Part shown: positions 8,811-19,554 of the stretch, one piece after another
Position numbering within the stretch: the first letter of the stretch is position 1
Layout of the letters: each line of letters starts with the position of its first letter
DNA from: Saccharomyces uvarum
Taxonomy: Eukaryota > Ascomycota > Saccharomycetes > Saccharomycetales > Saccharomycetaceae
Assembly (NCBI GenBank): GCA_947243795.1
Contig: OX365936.1
Span: 186,001 to 250,000, forward strand
Reading direction: 5' to 3'
Length of the DNA stretch: 64,000 nt
Notes under the pieces: generated by a model
Told to the model about the DNA's origin: nothing
The model's input: only the letters and a program-made list of their open reading frames with translations
Databases searched by the model: none
Position numbers and translations under genes: made by a program

Positions 8811-11642
8811 TTAAGCATTAGGGAAATCAACATTATCTTCAACCTTGAATGGTGTTGGAAGTGGAGCATTAACATCCTTCATTTGTTTGACAGTCTCAAT
8901 CAACTCTATTGGTTCTTTAGGTTCTTTGTCTCTTAAAACTACCACACCGTTGTTTCCTTTAAATTTACGTACGGGAACAAATCTGTCGTCCTTAATGAAA
9001 GAAATATATCTTGATTGCTGGGGTAGTATACGAGTCATATTGTCAACTTTATAAGGCTTCGAAGAGTATTTGTTCTTATAAAATTCTTCGTCATTTTCTT
9101 TTGTTTCCTTTATGTCTTTTTTGTCTGCTTCCTTCTCTTTTTCCTCACGTTCTTTTTTCTTTTCTTCTTCATTAGGACCCTTTTCCTTCTTTGTCTTCTT
9201 TGCTCTAGCCTTTGCTCTAGCAGTGGTGGAAAGAACAGCAGTTGCTACCTTTTCGACTTCTTTACCACTGGCTTCCTCGTACATCTTTGGGTAGCTGAAT
9301 ACATCTTCCTTAGCGTAACAGTTCATTTGGAATTTTGGTATAGTTTGATCATTACCACGGATACCAATAACTGTTGTTGGGGTAAAAGATAGGGATAAAA
9401 AGTGAGACAATGGGAACCAGTACCAGAACTGCGAGAACATGACCAAACCAACCACAGATTTGGTGTCCAAAGTACCTGTGTCCGCATTTTCAAGCTGAAT
9501 TGTAACATTACGGCCACCAGCATTCATTATACCTTGCGCTACACATGCACCAAATTTAGCTAAACCTTCTTGGTGCTTATTGGTGATTACACTCAAGAAT
9601 GTTTTGTTAATCTCAGCAACTTGTGGGTTCAACTTTTCAGTTTGTTGAATTAGAACCATAGATAAGGCAATCATTGCCGCTTGGCGAACAAAATCAACCG
9701 GATCCTTTGTTAATGGTTCTAACACGTCAATGGCTGATTGTAGACCTTTACCAGCACATGCAATTCCGAGAGCGAATGCAGTACCACATCTAACGTGGGC
9801 GTTATGAGATTTCGATAGAAGTTGAACAATTCTTGGAACAGTAGTATAATCACGTAAAAGAACAAAACCCAATGCAATAACTGCAGCTCTCCTAACGTCA
9901 TCGTTGGAATCTGAAACAGCAACATGTAGTAGCCTCTTGACAGCAGAATTATTGCCTGTACCCGCATAGGCCAATGCAATGGTGAAAGCACCACCGTAAC
10001 GTAACAGAGATTCATCGCTTGCTAGCATCTTCGCGATTAAATCATCAGCTAGCTCTTGGCGACCGTAATTTATTAAAGCTAATCCAACTGCTAAACCACG
10101 AGTAATGTTACCGTGTTGGGTTTCTTGAGAGTACGTGAACATATCATGAATGGCTTCGGGCCTACCGGTTCCTAGCATACACAGACCCATACCTAGCGCA
10201 GCAGCCTCTCCGGATGTTGCAGAGTCGTTATAAAGGACTTCTTTTAAGGCTTCATAAACTTCAATGTTAGCTGAACCCATAGCAGCAAGGCCGATACCTA
10301 AGGAAGCACCGTGTAATAAGACATCTACGTCTTCATCACCTGCAGTTCCGCTATTTTCGACTATAATGTTTTTTAAGTAGTCAGTAGTATCACGACCAAA
10401 ACCAGCGTAGATCAAACCTAAACCATACAATGAACCACCTTTAATAAATCTAGAAGAAGCTCGGCTACCCGGTAAATAAGGAGCCATGACTTTTTTACCT
10501 TCCAACAGGTTACCTTTATGAATGACACCTAGCGAGGCTGTGGCCGTAAATTTTGCCCAGTTTTGAGCTTTTCCTAACCAAGGTAAGTTTGCCTTAATAA
10601 ACGAGTTGTCGGTGGTACCAGCGTGCATGAACCCGTTAGCAACACTGACGGCGGTATGGAATAAAGAAAACTTCCCATCCAAAGCTGATTTGGATTTATT
10701 TAATAGGCCAATATCAATGTTTTTATTATTCAAAAGGAAGGTGTTGTAGTAATCACAAGTCGGTAGACCGGATAGGATATTCAACAAGCCGGAATCATAA
10801 CCTTGAGTAGTTAATTCAGCAACCAATATCTCAAGTAATTGTTGGGATGCAGAAGAGACTAAATCAAATGCAATTTGTGCGGATAACCCTTCATCATTTT
10901 CTTCCTTCAATTTTTTGAATAATTGAAGTGCCAATTCAGCATCATTCAAATTCACAACCACTTTGTTGAGCGTTAAATAATCGCGATTAGACATGCTCAT
11001 TAGGAAATCGAAAGATTTTCTCAATATCGAGGATCTGAATTTCGAGTTTGTTACGGTGCTTATGGCAAGGGATAATAAGTAGTTGATAATTTTAACATTT
11101 TCAGAAGCAGAATCATGATCCAATTTGTTTTTTAAAGTATTCTCAATTATATCCAATCTATAGCCTTCTAAGGCAATACCTAAAGCAAGTTTAAGTTCGG
11201 ACGCTTGTAAACATTTTTCTATCATTCGTTCAAAAATGGACGTTAATTTTGGGTCAATAGTATCCTTAGTGTAAAACAGTTCGTCCTTAGTGTATTGCCT
11301 GGAAGCCCTGTGGACGTACATTTCAATACTCTTTGAGACTATAGTTTCAACGAACTGTGATTGTTCATCTATGTTGAAACGACTCTCTGCGGCAAGGGCG
11401 TATTTAACTGCAGATTCATATTCACCAAGGTTGTAATACACCTTGGATGCAATCAAAGCAGCCATTTCTCGATCGGAAAAAGTGTCATCATCATACAATG
11501 CTTCAATGTCTGGCAATTCATTGGAGATTTCAGACCATAATTGGTCGACAACATTATTTATAGATTCTAGGGCATATGTCTTGACAGAATCCTCGTTCTC
11601 CCTGAGTAGCGCCAAAAGCGGAGCAGCAGTAGTTAAGGACAT
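8811..11642 (-). CDS. RPN2: Rpn2, scaffold subunit of the 19S proteasome base
   Basis: A 943-residue protein from the ATG at 11642 (MSLTTAAPLLALL); the frame is open three codons upstream but begins with TTG. The middle holds the proteasome/cyclosome repeats, seen as recurring Gly/Ala blocks such as GGSLYGLGLIYAG, GASLGIGLAAMGS and AALGMGLCMLG. A KEKE-type charged run lies at about 815-860, followed by the conserved C-terminus with the RYISFIKDDRF block. Rpn2 scaffolds the 26S regulatory particle and docks Rpn10/Rpn13. Length and sequence agree with S. cerevisiae Rpn2 (945 aa). The promoter carries PACE and Reb1 sites. Confidence 0.97.
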   Translation of the reverse strand: MSLTTAAPLLALLRENEDSVKTYALESINNVVDQLWSEISNELPDIEALYDDDTFSDREMAALIASKVYYNLGEYESAVKYALAAESRFNIDEQSQFVETIVSKSIEMYVHRASRQYTKDELFYTKDTIDPKLTSIFERMIEKCLQASELKLALGIALEGYRLDIIENTLKNKLDHDSASENVKIINYLLSLAISTVTNSKFRSSILRKSFDFLMSMSNRDYLTLNKVVVNLNDAELALQLFKKLKEENDEGLSAQIAFDLVSSASQQLLEILVAELTTQGYDSGLLNILSGLPTCDYYNTFLLNNKNIDIGLLNKSKSALDGKFSLFHTAVSVANGFMHAGTTDNSFIKANLPWLGKAQNWAKFTATASLGVIHKGNLLEGKKVMAPYLPGSRASSRFIKGGSLYGLGLIYAGFGRDTTDYLKNIIVENSGTAGDEDVDVLLHGASLGIGLAAMGSANIEVYEALKEVLYNDSATSGEAAALGMGLCMLGTGRPEAIHDMFTYSQETQHGNITRGLAVGLALINYGRQELADDLIAKMLASDESLLRYGGAFTIALAYAGTGNNSAVKRLLHVAVSDSNDDVRRAAVIALGFVLLRDYTTVPRIVQLLSKSHNAHVRCGTAFALGIACAGKGLQSAIDVLEPLTKDPVDFVRQAAMIALSMVLIQQTEKLNPQVAEINKTFLSVITNKHQEGLAKFGACVAQGIMNAGGRNVTIQLENADTGTLDTKSVVGLVMFSQFWYWFPLSHFLSLSFTPTTVIGIRGNDQTIPKFQMNCYAKEDVFSYPKMYEEASGKEVEKVATAVLSTTARAKARAKKTKKEKGPNEEEKKKEREEKEKEADKKDIKETKENDEEFYKNKYSSKPYKVDNMTRILPQQSRYISFIKDDRFVPVRKFKGNNGVVVLRDKEPKEPIELIETVKQMKDVNAPLPTPFKVEDNVDFPNA

Positions 11643-11751
11643 CTTTTCCAATAATAATTGAACTCAATCTACTTCAGGTGATCTTTTACTAGGTAGAGTT
11701 TCATGCGTCTTTTCACCTTCGGTTCAAGCCATTACTTTATAAGTATCGAGT

Positions 11752-11760
11752 TTTGCCACC
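11752..11760 (-). promoter_or_regulatory. PACE element (GGTGGCAAA), Rpn4 binding site
   Basis: An exact match to the proteasome-associated control element on the RPN2 coding strand, about 110 bp upstream of the RPN2 ATG. Rpn4 uses this element to raise proteasome gene transcription when proteasome capacity is limiting. Confidence 0.85.
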
Positions 11761-11804
11761 CAAAGTAAATGGAATTCGACCCTTCCTCCTCCAAGAAAAA
11801 TTCG

Positions 11805-11811
11805 TTACCCG
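11805..11811 (+). promoter_or_regulatory. Reb1 site (TTACCCG) in the RPN2 promoter
   Basis: An exact Reb1 core about 165 bp upstream of RPN2, beside the PACE element. Reb1 sites typically position the nucleosome-free region. The remaining 11812-12034 stretch holds the SER33 3' region and A/T tracts with nothing else recognised. Confidence 0.55.
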
Positions 11812-12034
11812 AATAAACTAGAAGAACAATAGTAATAACCAAGAAATTAAGAGCTTTATAAATGATTTTCTAGCCATTACGAGACTATATCATCCTATTC
11901 ACATATCTTGACTTATAAAGTGACTTAACAAGTGAACAAAAAATCACCATTTCGTTTTCGCATTCTCAATTTATTTTGGTAGATACTATATACTAAAAAA
12001 AAAAAAGAATTGTAAATCTATATCTAGGAAGCAA

Positions 12035-13444
12035 TCAGTACAGTAGTCTGATAGAAACTTTAGCAGATGTTTGGTTTAGCTGCTCATATATATCCTTGAT
12101 TTCGCTTTGATTAACAGAAGAGATATCGGCCATTAAATAGGCAATTTCACCATGAGAATCGGAGAATTGCTTCTCGATGTTATGATCGGATAAAATATTG
12201 TTAACTGTCTTCAAGACACCAGGAACGTTGCGATGAATATATAAGACACGTACTGTGTTTTCTTGATCGTAGTCCAAGGACTTCAAGCTGACTTCTGGGA
12301 AATTCACAGAGCCCACAGTGTTACCTTCGTTAATATACTTGGTTAAGGCTGTTGCCACTTCAATACCAATGGCGCTTTGGGCTTCTTCTGTAGAACCACC
12401 GATGTGTGGGGTCAAAATAATATTTGGGAGTGAAACCAATTCGGAAGTCCAATTATTTAGCTGATCGTTGAATGAACCTTCGCCGTTCTTAGCTGGTTCA
12501 TGTGGGTAAACATCCAAAGCAGCACCTGCAATTTTATTTGCCTTCTTAGCTTGAACCAAAGCTGGGATATCTACCACAGTACCTCTTGAAGCATTGATCA
12601 CATATGCGCCGTCTTTCATAGCTGCAAACTGTGGCGCAGATAGCATATTTTCAGTCTCAGGAGTAGCTGGTACATGTAATGTTACGAAATCAGACTTGTT
12701 CAATAATTCGTCTAAAGTAGAAACCTGCTTAGCAGTACCTAAGGCCATGATTGTTACAATATCGTAATATAGGACATGTAAACCCATGGCTTCTGCAAGG
12801 ACAGATAATTGGGAACCAATGTGACCATACCCGACAATACCAAGTGTTTTTCCTCTTACCTCCCAACATCTAGCGGCAACTTTATTCCATGTACCTGTAT
12901 GCAACTCAATGGATCTGTCACCTAATTGTCTTGCCAAACTGATGATTTCACCGATGACTAATTCTGCTACAGACCTTGAATTCGAGAAAGGTGAATTGAA
13001 AACAGCAATACCTTTACTAGCAGCATATTTCAAATCCACTTGGTTGGTACCTATGCAAAAGCAACCGATGCAAACTAGATTTCTGGCATGCTGTAGGATT
13101 TTTTCAGTTAATCTTGTTTTCGATCTGATACCAATGGCGTGAGCATCTTTGATTTTTTCGATCAGTTCCTCCTCAGGTAAAGAGGATTTATGAAATTCCA
13201 CTTGGTAACCTTGTTCTTTGAAAATCTTGATTGCAGTTGGATTGACGTTTTCCAACAACAAAATCTTCATGTCACCTGTAGAAAAAGGCTTTAGGGCCTT
13301 TGGCTGTTTTGTAATGCTTACACGGCGAGGTAATGTATTCATGAAGGATTGAGTTGGTGAGGTCGAAACCGCGCCTGGAGAACCAGAAAAGTTCATAGCA
13401 CGCTGAAATGAATCTTGCAAATTATCGGTAGCTTGGTTAGACAT
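12035..13444 (-). CDS. SER33: 3-phosphoglycerate dehydrogenase, first step of serine synthesis
   Basis: The 469-residue product matches Ser33/Ser3 in length and sequence. It has a substrate-binding half with the GCFCIGTNQVDL block, a Rossmann NAD site (VGYGHIGSQ, about 206-214), the catalytic Arg in NASRGTVVD, the DVYPHEP acid and the LTPHIGGST histidine, and a C-terminal ACT domain (about 395-469) for serine feedback. It oxidises 3-phosphoglycerate to 3-phosphohydroxypyruvate with NAD. Position between RPN2 and SPO22 favours SER33 over its paralogue SER3. Upstream are a Gcn4-type TGACTC and a CACGTG. Confidence 0.96.
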   Translation of the reverse strand: MSNQATDNLQDSFQRAMNFSGSPGAVSTSPTQSFMNTLPRRVSITKQPKALKPFSTGDMKILLLENVNPTAIKIFKEQGYQVEFHKSSLPEEELIEKIKDAHAIGIRSKTRLTEKILQHARNLVCIGCFCIGTNQVDLKYAASKGIAVFNSPFSNSRSVAELVIGEIISLARQLGDRSIELHTGTWNKVAARCWEVRGKTLGIVGYGHIGSQLSVLAEAMGLHVLYYDIVTIMALGTAKQVSTLDELLNKSDFVTLHVPATPETENMLSAPQFAAMKDGAYVINASRGTVVDIPALVQAKKANKIAGAALDVYPHEPAKNGEGSFNDQLNNWTSELVSLPNIILTPHIGGSTEEAQSAIGIEVATALTKYINEGNTVGSVNFPEVSLKSLDYDQENTVRVLYIHRNVPGVLKTVNNILSDHNIEKQFSDSHGEIAYLMADISSVNQSEIKDIYEQLNQTSAKVSIRLLY

Positions 13445-13594
13445 TTTAAGGGAGAAGGATTTAAGCTCAGTATATTGTACTTTTCAATGTTACAGCAGTT
13501 AATAATGAAGAAGTTTACGAAATAATTTCTTAGCACTGGCTCACGAACTTTTATGCGCAAGAATTGAAAAATAGCGTTAGAGTTTTATAGGCAG

Positions 13595-13732
13595 TGACTC
13601 GTCCTTAACATAAAGAATTTGGCTCACATTAAAGCTGAACGCAGTCCGGCTGACGACCTAGTTCTACGGTGAAAAAAAAATGTGGCACCTCGGTAGAAAG
13701 CAAAGAGCGGCAAAGGTGTTGTATTGCACGTG
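13595..13732. promoter_or_regulatory. Gcn4-type and Cbf1/Pho4-type sites upstream of SER33
   Basis: TGACTC at 13595-13600 (about 150 bp upstream of SER33) and CACGTG followed by AC at 13727-13732 (about 280 bp upstream). Gcn4 would fit amino-acid control of serine synthesis; the E-box could bind Cbf1 or Pho4. Motif evidence only. Confidence 0.45.
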
Positions 13733-13862
13733 ACATTATGGAAAACAATACAGTTGTTTGGTGTGCTATAAGCTTTTTAGCAACTTATGGTAATAAGCAT
13801 TCCCGGCATGGGCGCGAGTAAGGAGTACTGGATATTAGGAATTGGCTTGTATAAACGACAGT

Positions 13863-16800
13863 CTAAATAGGTAAATGCTTCTCGGTAGCGGCACTATTTA
13901 TGTCAATATTGGCGGAGCTTGCTAAAGACTCCCACAATGAGTACAATTGCTCCTGCAAGCCCTTATTGACTAAGTTTGCGTATCCCATTGAGTGTTTACA
14001 CCAAGCAATTCCTTTACTTTTGTTTTCTTTAATTATGCAGTTGACACCGATGTTCCAACAATAGGTAGCTATGGTTTCTATTTCTGTCTGAAGAGTGCCA
14101 TCTGGATCTTGAAAATTTGATTTATTTATCACTAAAGTCTTTAAAACCCTTTCCAATATACGAAGGTCGACCTCATGATTAAGATTGATTGAATTTTCCA
14201 ATAAAGTTTGTAACCAAAGACAAAGCTCTTGTTCCTCTATTTCAGTAGAGGCTATATTTCTGCCGAGGACTGCTTCAATTATTTCCACAAGAAGTCCCCT
14301 TGGTAAATCTTCCATATTTGACGAGATATCAACCAATAATGCATCTACGTGGCTATCATGATATAACTCTGTTTTCTTCAATATGTCTACAATTTTAGTT
14401 TGATCACTCGTTATCAAAGCGCTTTCCAGATGTATTGTCAGTGCTTCCAAAAAACATTCATTTATTGTTTTTGTATCTTCCAAAGAAGACCCATTTTTGA
14501 ATTCTGAACTTTTCTTCATCACGTTTATGTTATCAACCAATTCACCAGATCTTTCATATATGTCATGATGCTTTGAGTGGCGGTCTTTGACAGTTTCTTC
14601 TTTGGCTATCATTAATTGCAAAATTAGTGATTTAAATTTCCAATATGTAAAATGATACATTTTTGGGAAAGTAAAATCTTGAATGGGTATGAGATCAATA
14701 AACTGAACACAAAATTGGGGGAATTGAAAAACAGATTCACATAACTCATCCGTTAAACATTTCACGGCGACATTATATGAGAACGAGGCAAACCATTCTA
14801 TTTCATTTATGGTCACCGACTGTTGATAAATTGCATCTTTCTCAACGTCTGACGGTAATTCTTTCAGTAATTTTACTGTTTTAAGGAATTCGACTGCCTT
14901 TAATAAAAGTTTTTCTACTGTCGGCAAATAATTGATAAACGTTTCTACGGATTCCTCTTCCGACACCTTAACAATCATCTGTAAAGTATACCTTAGGAGG
15001 CTTAACGTTTGAGAATTTGATGTAGTTGATATGTTTTGCGGACTATTCTTCGACTGTAATTTTTCAAAGAGCATGAGGAGACCTTGAACGGATAGATCTG
15101 TTTTTCTTTTACACTCTGCTACAGCTAGTATAAGAGCGTTTGTACTTTTTTCGTCTTCAGATAACTTTATCTTCTGAAGACACATAAGTGCCTCGTCCAT
15201 GTTATCATTTGCTAAGAAAAATTGCAATATTAAAAGTTGGCACAATGGAGACTCTTTGTCCACTTCATCCATATGTTGGTAAATTTTAAGTGTGCTAGAA
15301 TAATCATGAATTTTATTATATACAGCTTGTAAAGCTCTTTGAATTTTCCCTCTATCTGAATAGTTTTGGCTTATAATATCTTTGAGAGCTAATTTGTAAA
15401 ATTTAATGCACTCAACGTAGTTCTCCATCTTCTCTAATTTTTTCCCTGTATTCCATAACAAAGTTATTATACAGGAGATAGTATGTTTAGAAAGAGGCCC
15501 TGATACCATTCTTTCAATTTGGGTACAAAAATCATCTAAGCTGTCTGCTATTTGTGAGTCTTTCATTGTTTTAGATTGCGTTGTAATCAAAAATCTAGAA
15601 CAAAGGGCCTTTTCTAGTAATTTAGTATCATTTTTAGAATTCAGCTTATTGACTAGCAAATAATCAAGGCACACTATAGACAACTTAGTGTCAATTTTTG
15701 AAAGATCATTGATGGAAGCCATAACTGTTTGAAAATTTAAAGTGACATCCACTGACATTATCATCCGCATCAAAATTTCTTCGATAGTTTCAGCCGGATT
15801 TGTAATCTCTTTTCGATTAATCAATTTAATTGCTAATATGAAAGGGTCCACTTTGTTCGGATATTCGTTTTGTAAAAGACTTAAATAATGGTCACATTCT
15901 TCGAATTCAGAACTTTGTGGGTATTCTTCAATTAAGCAATTAGTCATGAATATCAAAATTGAGTATCTCAAATTACTATAGTCAGTATGGGATTTCAAGT
16001 TTTCCACAGGCAGCTCTAGGTACTTCTCCACATCCTTTAAAAAATAAACAATATTTCTATCTATTTGCTGAGTTTCAGAAACATCACTTTCTTTTAACAG
16101 AACTGTGGCGTTGTAGATCATTCTACATAATTCAATCAGCAAATCTGCATCCATGTATTTAGAGTTATCAGTGATATTTACTTTTGAAGTGTAAATCTTG
16201 GCGGTATCCAAGTCATTTTCTGTAAGGCAAATTTGGAAATTTACCAAATAAAATTCAAAATTGAGTTTTTTGAACTCTACTTTCTCCTCGTGGGAAAACT
16301 TTTCAGTCTTTTCATTGATTATTTGTAAGTATTGTTCGGTATGTTGCTGTATGTTCGTTATAAGGTCTTTGAAATTATATTCACTGACGGTTTTGAAGGA
16401 GTTAACGTAACACTTAAAGGTTCTTAGGAGGTTCGCATTTGTCTGAAACAAAGCTTCATGAACAGACAAAAGCTTAGTTGCAAATATTTTACATTTACAA
16501 AGGACTTCCTTAAAGTATTCATCTAATGTTTTTTCCGCTTTCATGGCAATAGTCAAGGAATTCCATAGACTGGATGCCGAATTCTCCAGTTTCAAGATAA
16601 GTTCTTCATCTAAGATAACGGTAGTGGTTCTGAAAGATCTATCATATTTTTCGCTAATGGGATACAATGCATTTATCTTATTATCTATTATTGTTAGATC
16701 GTTTTTCTCCAAATTTTTAGCAGCAAAGACTTGAGATGTTATCCACGTTGAGGTTTCTTTATCGATCAATGTTATATTTTTTCTTGTTAGTTCTTTATGT

Positions 16801-16904
16801 TTGATTACACGAAGGTAGATAAGGGTGTGTTTTTAATCTTTTTATATACCGCATAACTCGACAAGAGTTGTTCTAAAGGTAGAGCTAATATTGACATCAG
16901 ACAT
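13863..16904 (-). CDS. SPO22: Spo22/Zip4, meiotic ZMM protein, with a short 5' intron
   Basis: Predicted as join(16850..16904, 13863..16756) on the minus strand, 982 residues. Exon 2 alone lacks a usable ATG (its first codon in an open frame is TTG) but encodes an all-helical, TPR-rich protein that matches Spo22/Zip4. Exon 1 starts at the ATG at 16904 (MSDVNISS) and supplies 18 codons plus one base. The 93-nt intron (16757-16849) has 5' splice site GTATAT, branch sequence AACTAAC (16786-16792) and 3' site AAAG; joining restores the frame exactly, while read-through meets a stop within three codons. The intron carries a Mer1-type enhancer. Zip4 promotes synaptonemal complex assembly and class I crossovers. 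A URS1 site lies upstream, shared with HOP1. Confidence 0.85.
16821..16828 (-). promoter_or_regulatory. Mer1-type intronic splicing enhancer (ACACCCTT)
   Basis: Matches the AYACCCUY enhancer known from Mer1-activated meiotic introns and begins 22 nt inside the predicted SPO22 intron, close to a weak 5' splice site (GTATAT), which is the arrangement reported for this class. It predicts that SPO22 is spliced productively only in meiosis, when Mer1 is present. Confidence 0.75.
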
Positions 16905-17018
16905 TAAGTTTGGCTTCTTTATTTGGTACAGAAGTGATCACAATGGTTTCCAGAAGTGTGGCTATCGGTGGAAAGATCAAAAACTTTGACTTTTTGTTTT
17001 TCTCTTTTTTTATGATAT

Positions 17019-17028
17019 TAGCCGCCGA
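17019..17028 (+). promoter_or_regulatory. URS1 site (TAGCCGCCGA), Ume6 binding
   Basis: A consensus URS1 in the 562-bp gap between the divergent meiotic genes SPO22 (start about 115 bp away) and HOP1 (about 440 bp away). Ume6 represses through this site in mitosis and, with Ime1, activates early meiotic genes. A degenerate GCCGC stretch near 17250 is a possible second site closer to HOP1. An 11/11 ARS consensus match also occurs at 17142-17152; I give it little weight. Confidence 0.8.
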
Positions 17029-17466
17029 GGTGTTTTCTTTCTTTTAGGCGGTGGTTAAATAAAGTAACAATGCTAAAATTACCGTTAAAACGTACTGAAA
17101 GTAAAAAACCAAATGAAAGTATATGTATGTCTTACAGAAATATTTACGTTTTAAATTGAAAGGGTTCAATAAAATGCATTCAAAATGTAGTAGTTCGGAC
17201 TTCGACTACCATTTTCCAGTTTAGACCTCATCTTTTGTCATCAAATAGGCCACTGCCGCTTTTGGGGGAAAAGGCGAAGTAATTACGTAACAAGTGATAT
17301 TCCGTTGGTAGCTTCAGCGGCTAAACTGTCCTTCATATATAAATGTAATAATAAGAAAGGGGCAAATACTTCTGTACAAGACATTCGTGAACTACCGTAA
17401 TAATTTAAGATAATAATACGTCTGAAATAACTTAAGAGTAGTTTTATTCCAGAAAAGCCAAGAAAT

Positions 17467-19284
17467 ATGTCTAACAAACAACTGGTAAAGCCAAAAACAG
17501 AGACAAAGACGGATATCACCACCGAACAGTCCCAAAAATTGCTTCAAACAATGCTAACAATGTCTTTTGGCTGCTTGGCATTTCTCAGAGGTTTGTTCCC
17601 AGATGACATATTTGTTGATCAACGATTCGTCCCAGAGAAAGTTGAGAAAAATTACAATAAGCAAGCCACATCTCAAAATAATTCCATCAAAATCAAAACT
17701 TTAATTAGAGGTAAATCTAGCCAAGTAGATTTATTATTAGATTGGTTGGAGAAGGGTGTTTTCAAATCAATTCGTTTAAAATGTCTGAAGGCGCTTTCTC
17801 TGGGCATTTTCTTGGAAGATCCCACCGATCTTTTGGAGAATTACATTTTTAGTTTTGACTATGATGAAGCAAATAACGTTAATATAAGTGTCAATTTGGG
17901 TGATGATAAAAAAGGAAATAATAACGTTAGTGAGGACAACGAAACTATTTCTTTATTAGATTCAAGAAAAATGGTTCAACAATTAATGAGACGGTTTATC
18001 ATTATTACCCAGTCTTTGGAACCTTTACCTCAGAAGAAATTCCTCACAATGAGGCTGATGTTTAACGATAATGTCGACCAAGATTACCAACCAGAACTAT
18101 TTAAGGACGCTACCTTTGAAAAGAGAGCAACTTTGAGAATACCTACAAGTTTAGACAATGATACGTTTGACGTCGGTACTCTGAATACAAAACATCATAA
18201 AGTCGCTCTTTCAGTTTTATCGGCGGCAACATCTACCATGGAGGGAGTTGAAAGTACAAATTTTATTAGAGTCGACCCCTTTGAAATGATTTTAGAGCAG
18301 CAAGAGCAAAAGCAACAGGAGAAATCCAGTTCTGTAAAACCCCAGAATTTCGTTACAAGTCAAACAACAAATCTGCTTGGAAATCTTCTAAACTCTTCAC
18401 AAGCAAGTATACAACCAACCCAATTTGTTTCAAATAACACGCTCACTTCTCTTTGTAATTGCGAATGTGGATTGCAGGTTCCTAAAGAAGCCACGGTCTT
18501 GAAAACTTGTAAGAGTTGCCGAAAGACATTACATGGTATCTGTTATGGGAATTTCTTACATTCATCAATTGAGAAATGTTTTTCTTGTATCTTTGGTCCT
18601 TCATTGGATATTACATGGTCCAAATTCCAAGACCTTATGATGATTAGAAAGGTTTTCAGGTTTCTGGTAAGAAGAAAGAAAGGTTTCCCAGCCTCCATAA
18701 CAAAGTTGATTGATAGCTTTATTAACCCTGAAGATCAAAATAACGAAATAAAAGAAAGAGTTGCTTTCGCCCTATTTGTGTTCTTTTTGGATGAGACACT
18801 TTGCGTGGATAATGGGGGTAAACCCAGTCAAACTATTAGGTATGTTTCAAGTTCTGTTCTTGTTGATTCAAAAGGAATTGTCACACCAAATAATGGAAGA
18901 GAACTGAAAACAAATCACGAATATATATGGCATTTCACTACCAGTGCACCCAAAGCCGGAAGCTTTTACCAAGAAGTTCTGCCAAACTCAAGAAAACAAA
19001 TCGAGTCATGGTTGGAAGAGATCACTAACTTGAGAAGAGTGTATGTCGAGGCTCTTTCTCCCTCTTCAACTTTACAAGAGCTTGACCTTAATTCAAGCCT
19101 CCCAACGCAAGACCCAATAATCATTGGCCAAAAGAGAAAGCATTATAATCTTGAGGAGTACTTACAAGATGAAAAGAGCTCAGTTATGAATGATACGATA
19201 AAAGCAAAGGAATTTAATGAAAATGTGCCAACAAAGGTTCGTAAAATTAGTGTCTCTAAAAAGACTCTGAAAAGTAACTGGTAG
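17467..19284 (+). CDS. HOP1: Hop1, meiotic chromosome axis HORMA protein
   Basis: The 605-residue product has the same length as S. cerevisiae Hop1. The N-terminal half is a HORMA domain (about 20-285). A Cys-rich zinc module spans about 330-375 (CNCECG, CKSC, HGIC and CFSC pairs), followed by a winged-helix-like region. The extreme C-terminus, ending KVRKISVSKKTLKSNW, is the closure motif bound by HORMA domains. Hop1 with Red1 forms the axis that controls double-strand break formation and homologue choice in meiosis. The start is an ATG in a purine-rich context, divergent from SPO22 around URS1. Confidence 0.96.
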   Translation: MSNKQLVKPKTETKTDITTEQSQKLLQTMLTMSFGCLAFLRGLFPDDIFVDQRFVPEKVEKNYNKQATSQNNSIKIKTLIRGKSSQVDLLLDWLEKGVFKSIRLKCLKALSLGIFLEDPTDLLENYIFSFDYDEANNVNISVNLGDDKKGNNNVSEDNETISLLDSRKMVQQLMRRFIIITQSLEPLPQKKFLTMRLMFNDNVDQDYQPELFKDATFEKRATLRIPTSLDNDTFDVGTLNTKHHKVALSVLSAATSTMEGVESTNFIRVDPFEMILEQQEQKQQEKSSSVKPQNFVTSQTTNLLGNLLNSSQASIQPTQFVSNNTLTSLCNCECGLQVPKEATVLKTCKSCRKTLHGICYGNFLHSSIEKCFSCIFGPSLDITWSKFQDLMMIRKVFRFLVRRKKGFPASITKLIDSFINPEDQNNEIKERVAFALFVFFLDETLCVDNGGKPSQTIRYVSSSVLVDSKGIVTPNNGRELKTNHEYIWHFTTSAPKAGSFYQEVLPNSRKQIESWLEEITNLRRVYVEALSPSSTLQELDLNSSLPTQDPIIIGQKRKHYNLEEYLQDEKSSVMNDTIKAKEFNENVPTKVRKISVSKKTLKSNW

Positions 19285-19554
19285 TGAGAAAAACAATAGA
19301 AAATGAAAAGTAATAAATATACTTTTACAATCATCATTCAATTACAATATCCCCACTGTCTCGAAAGAATCAAAGAGCTGCTTCAAAAAATCTTAAAGTC
19401 TCCTTAGCAGACGTTTGCTTAAATAGCTTGTTTATACAATAATAACGAAATAGATTGACGTTACGCATCTGTAGTTTTCTCTCTTTTTGTTGTGGACTGT
19501 CATCAGTTATAGAATTTGACGGAAGAGCAATTGTTCCGCATATTCTCTGAGCTA

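Noticed and set aside
11643-11651. N-terminal extensions of RPN2, SEC6, ARC15, AGE2, PCL7, DFG10, MET30 and RCI37 beginning at non-ATG codons
   Set aside because: The extra codons start with TTG or GTG. In each case the first ATG gives the expected family N-terminus and length, so I used the ATG.
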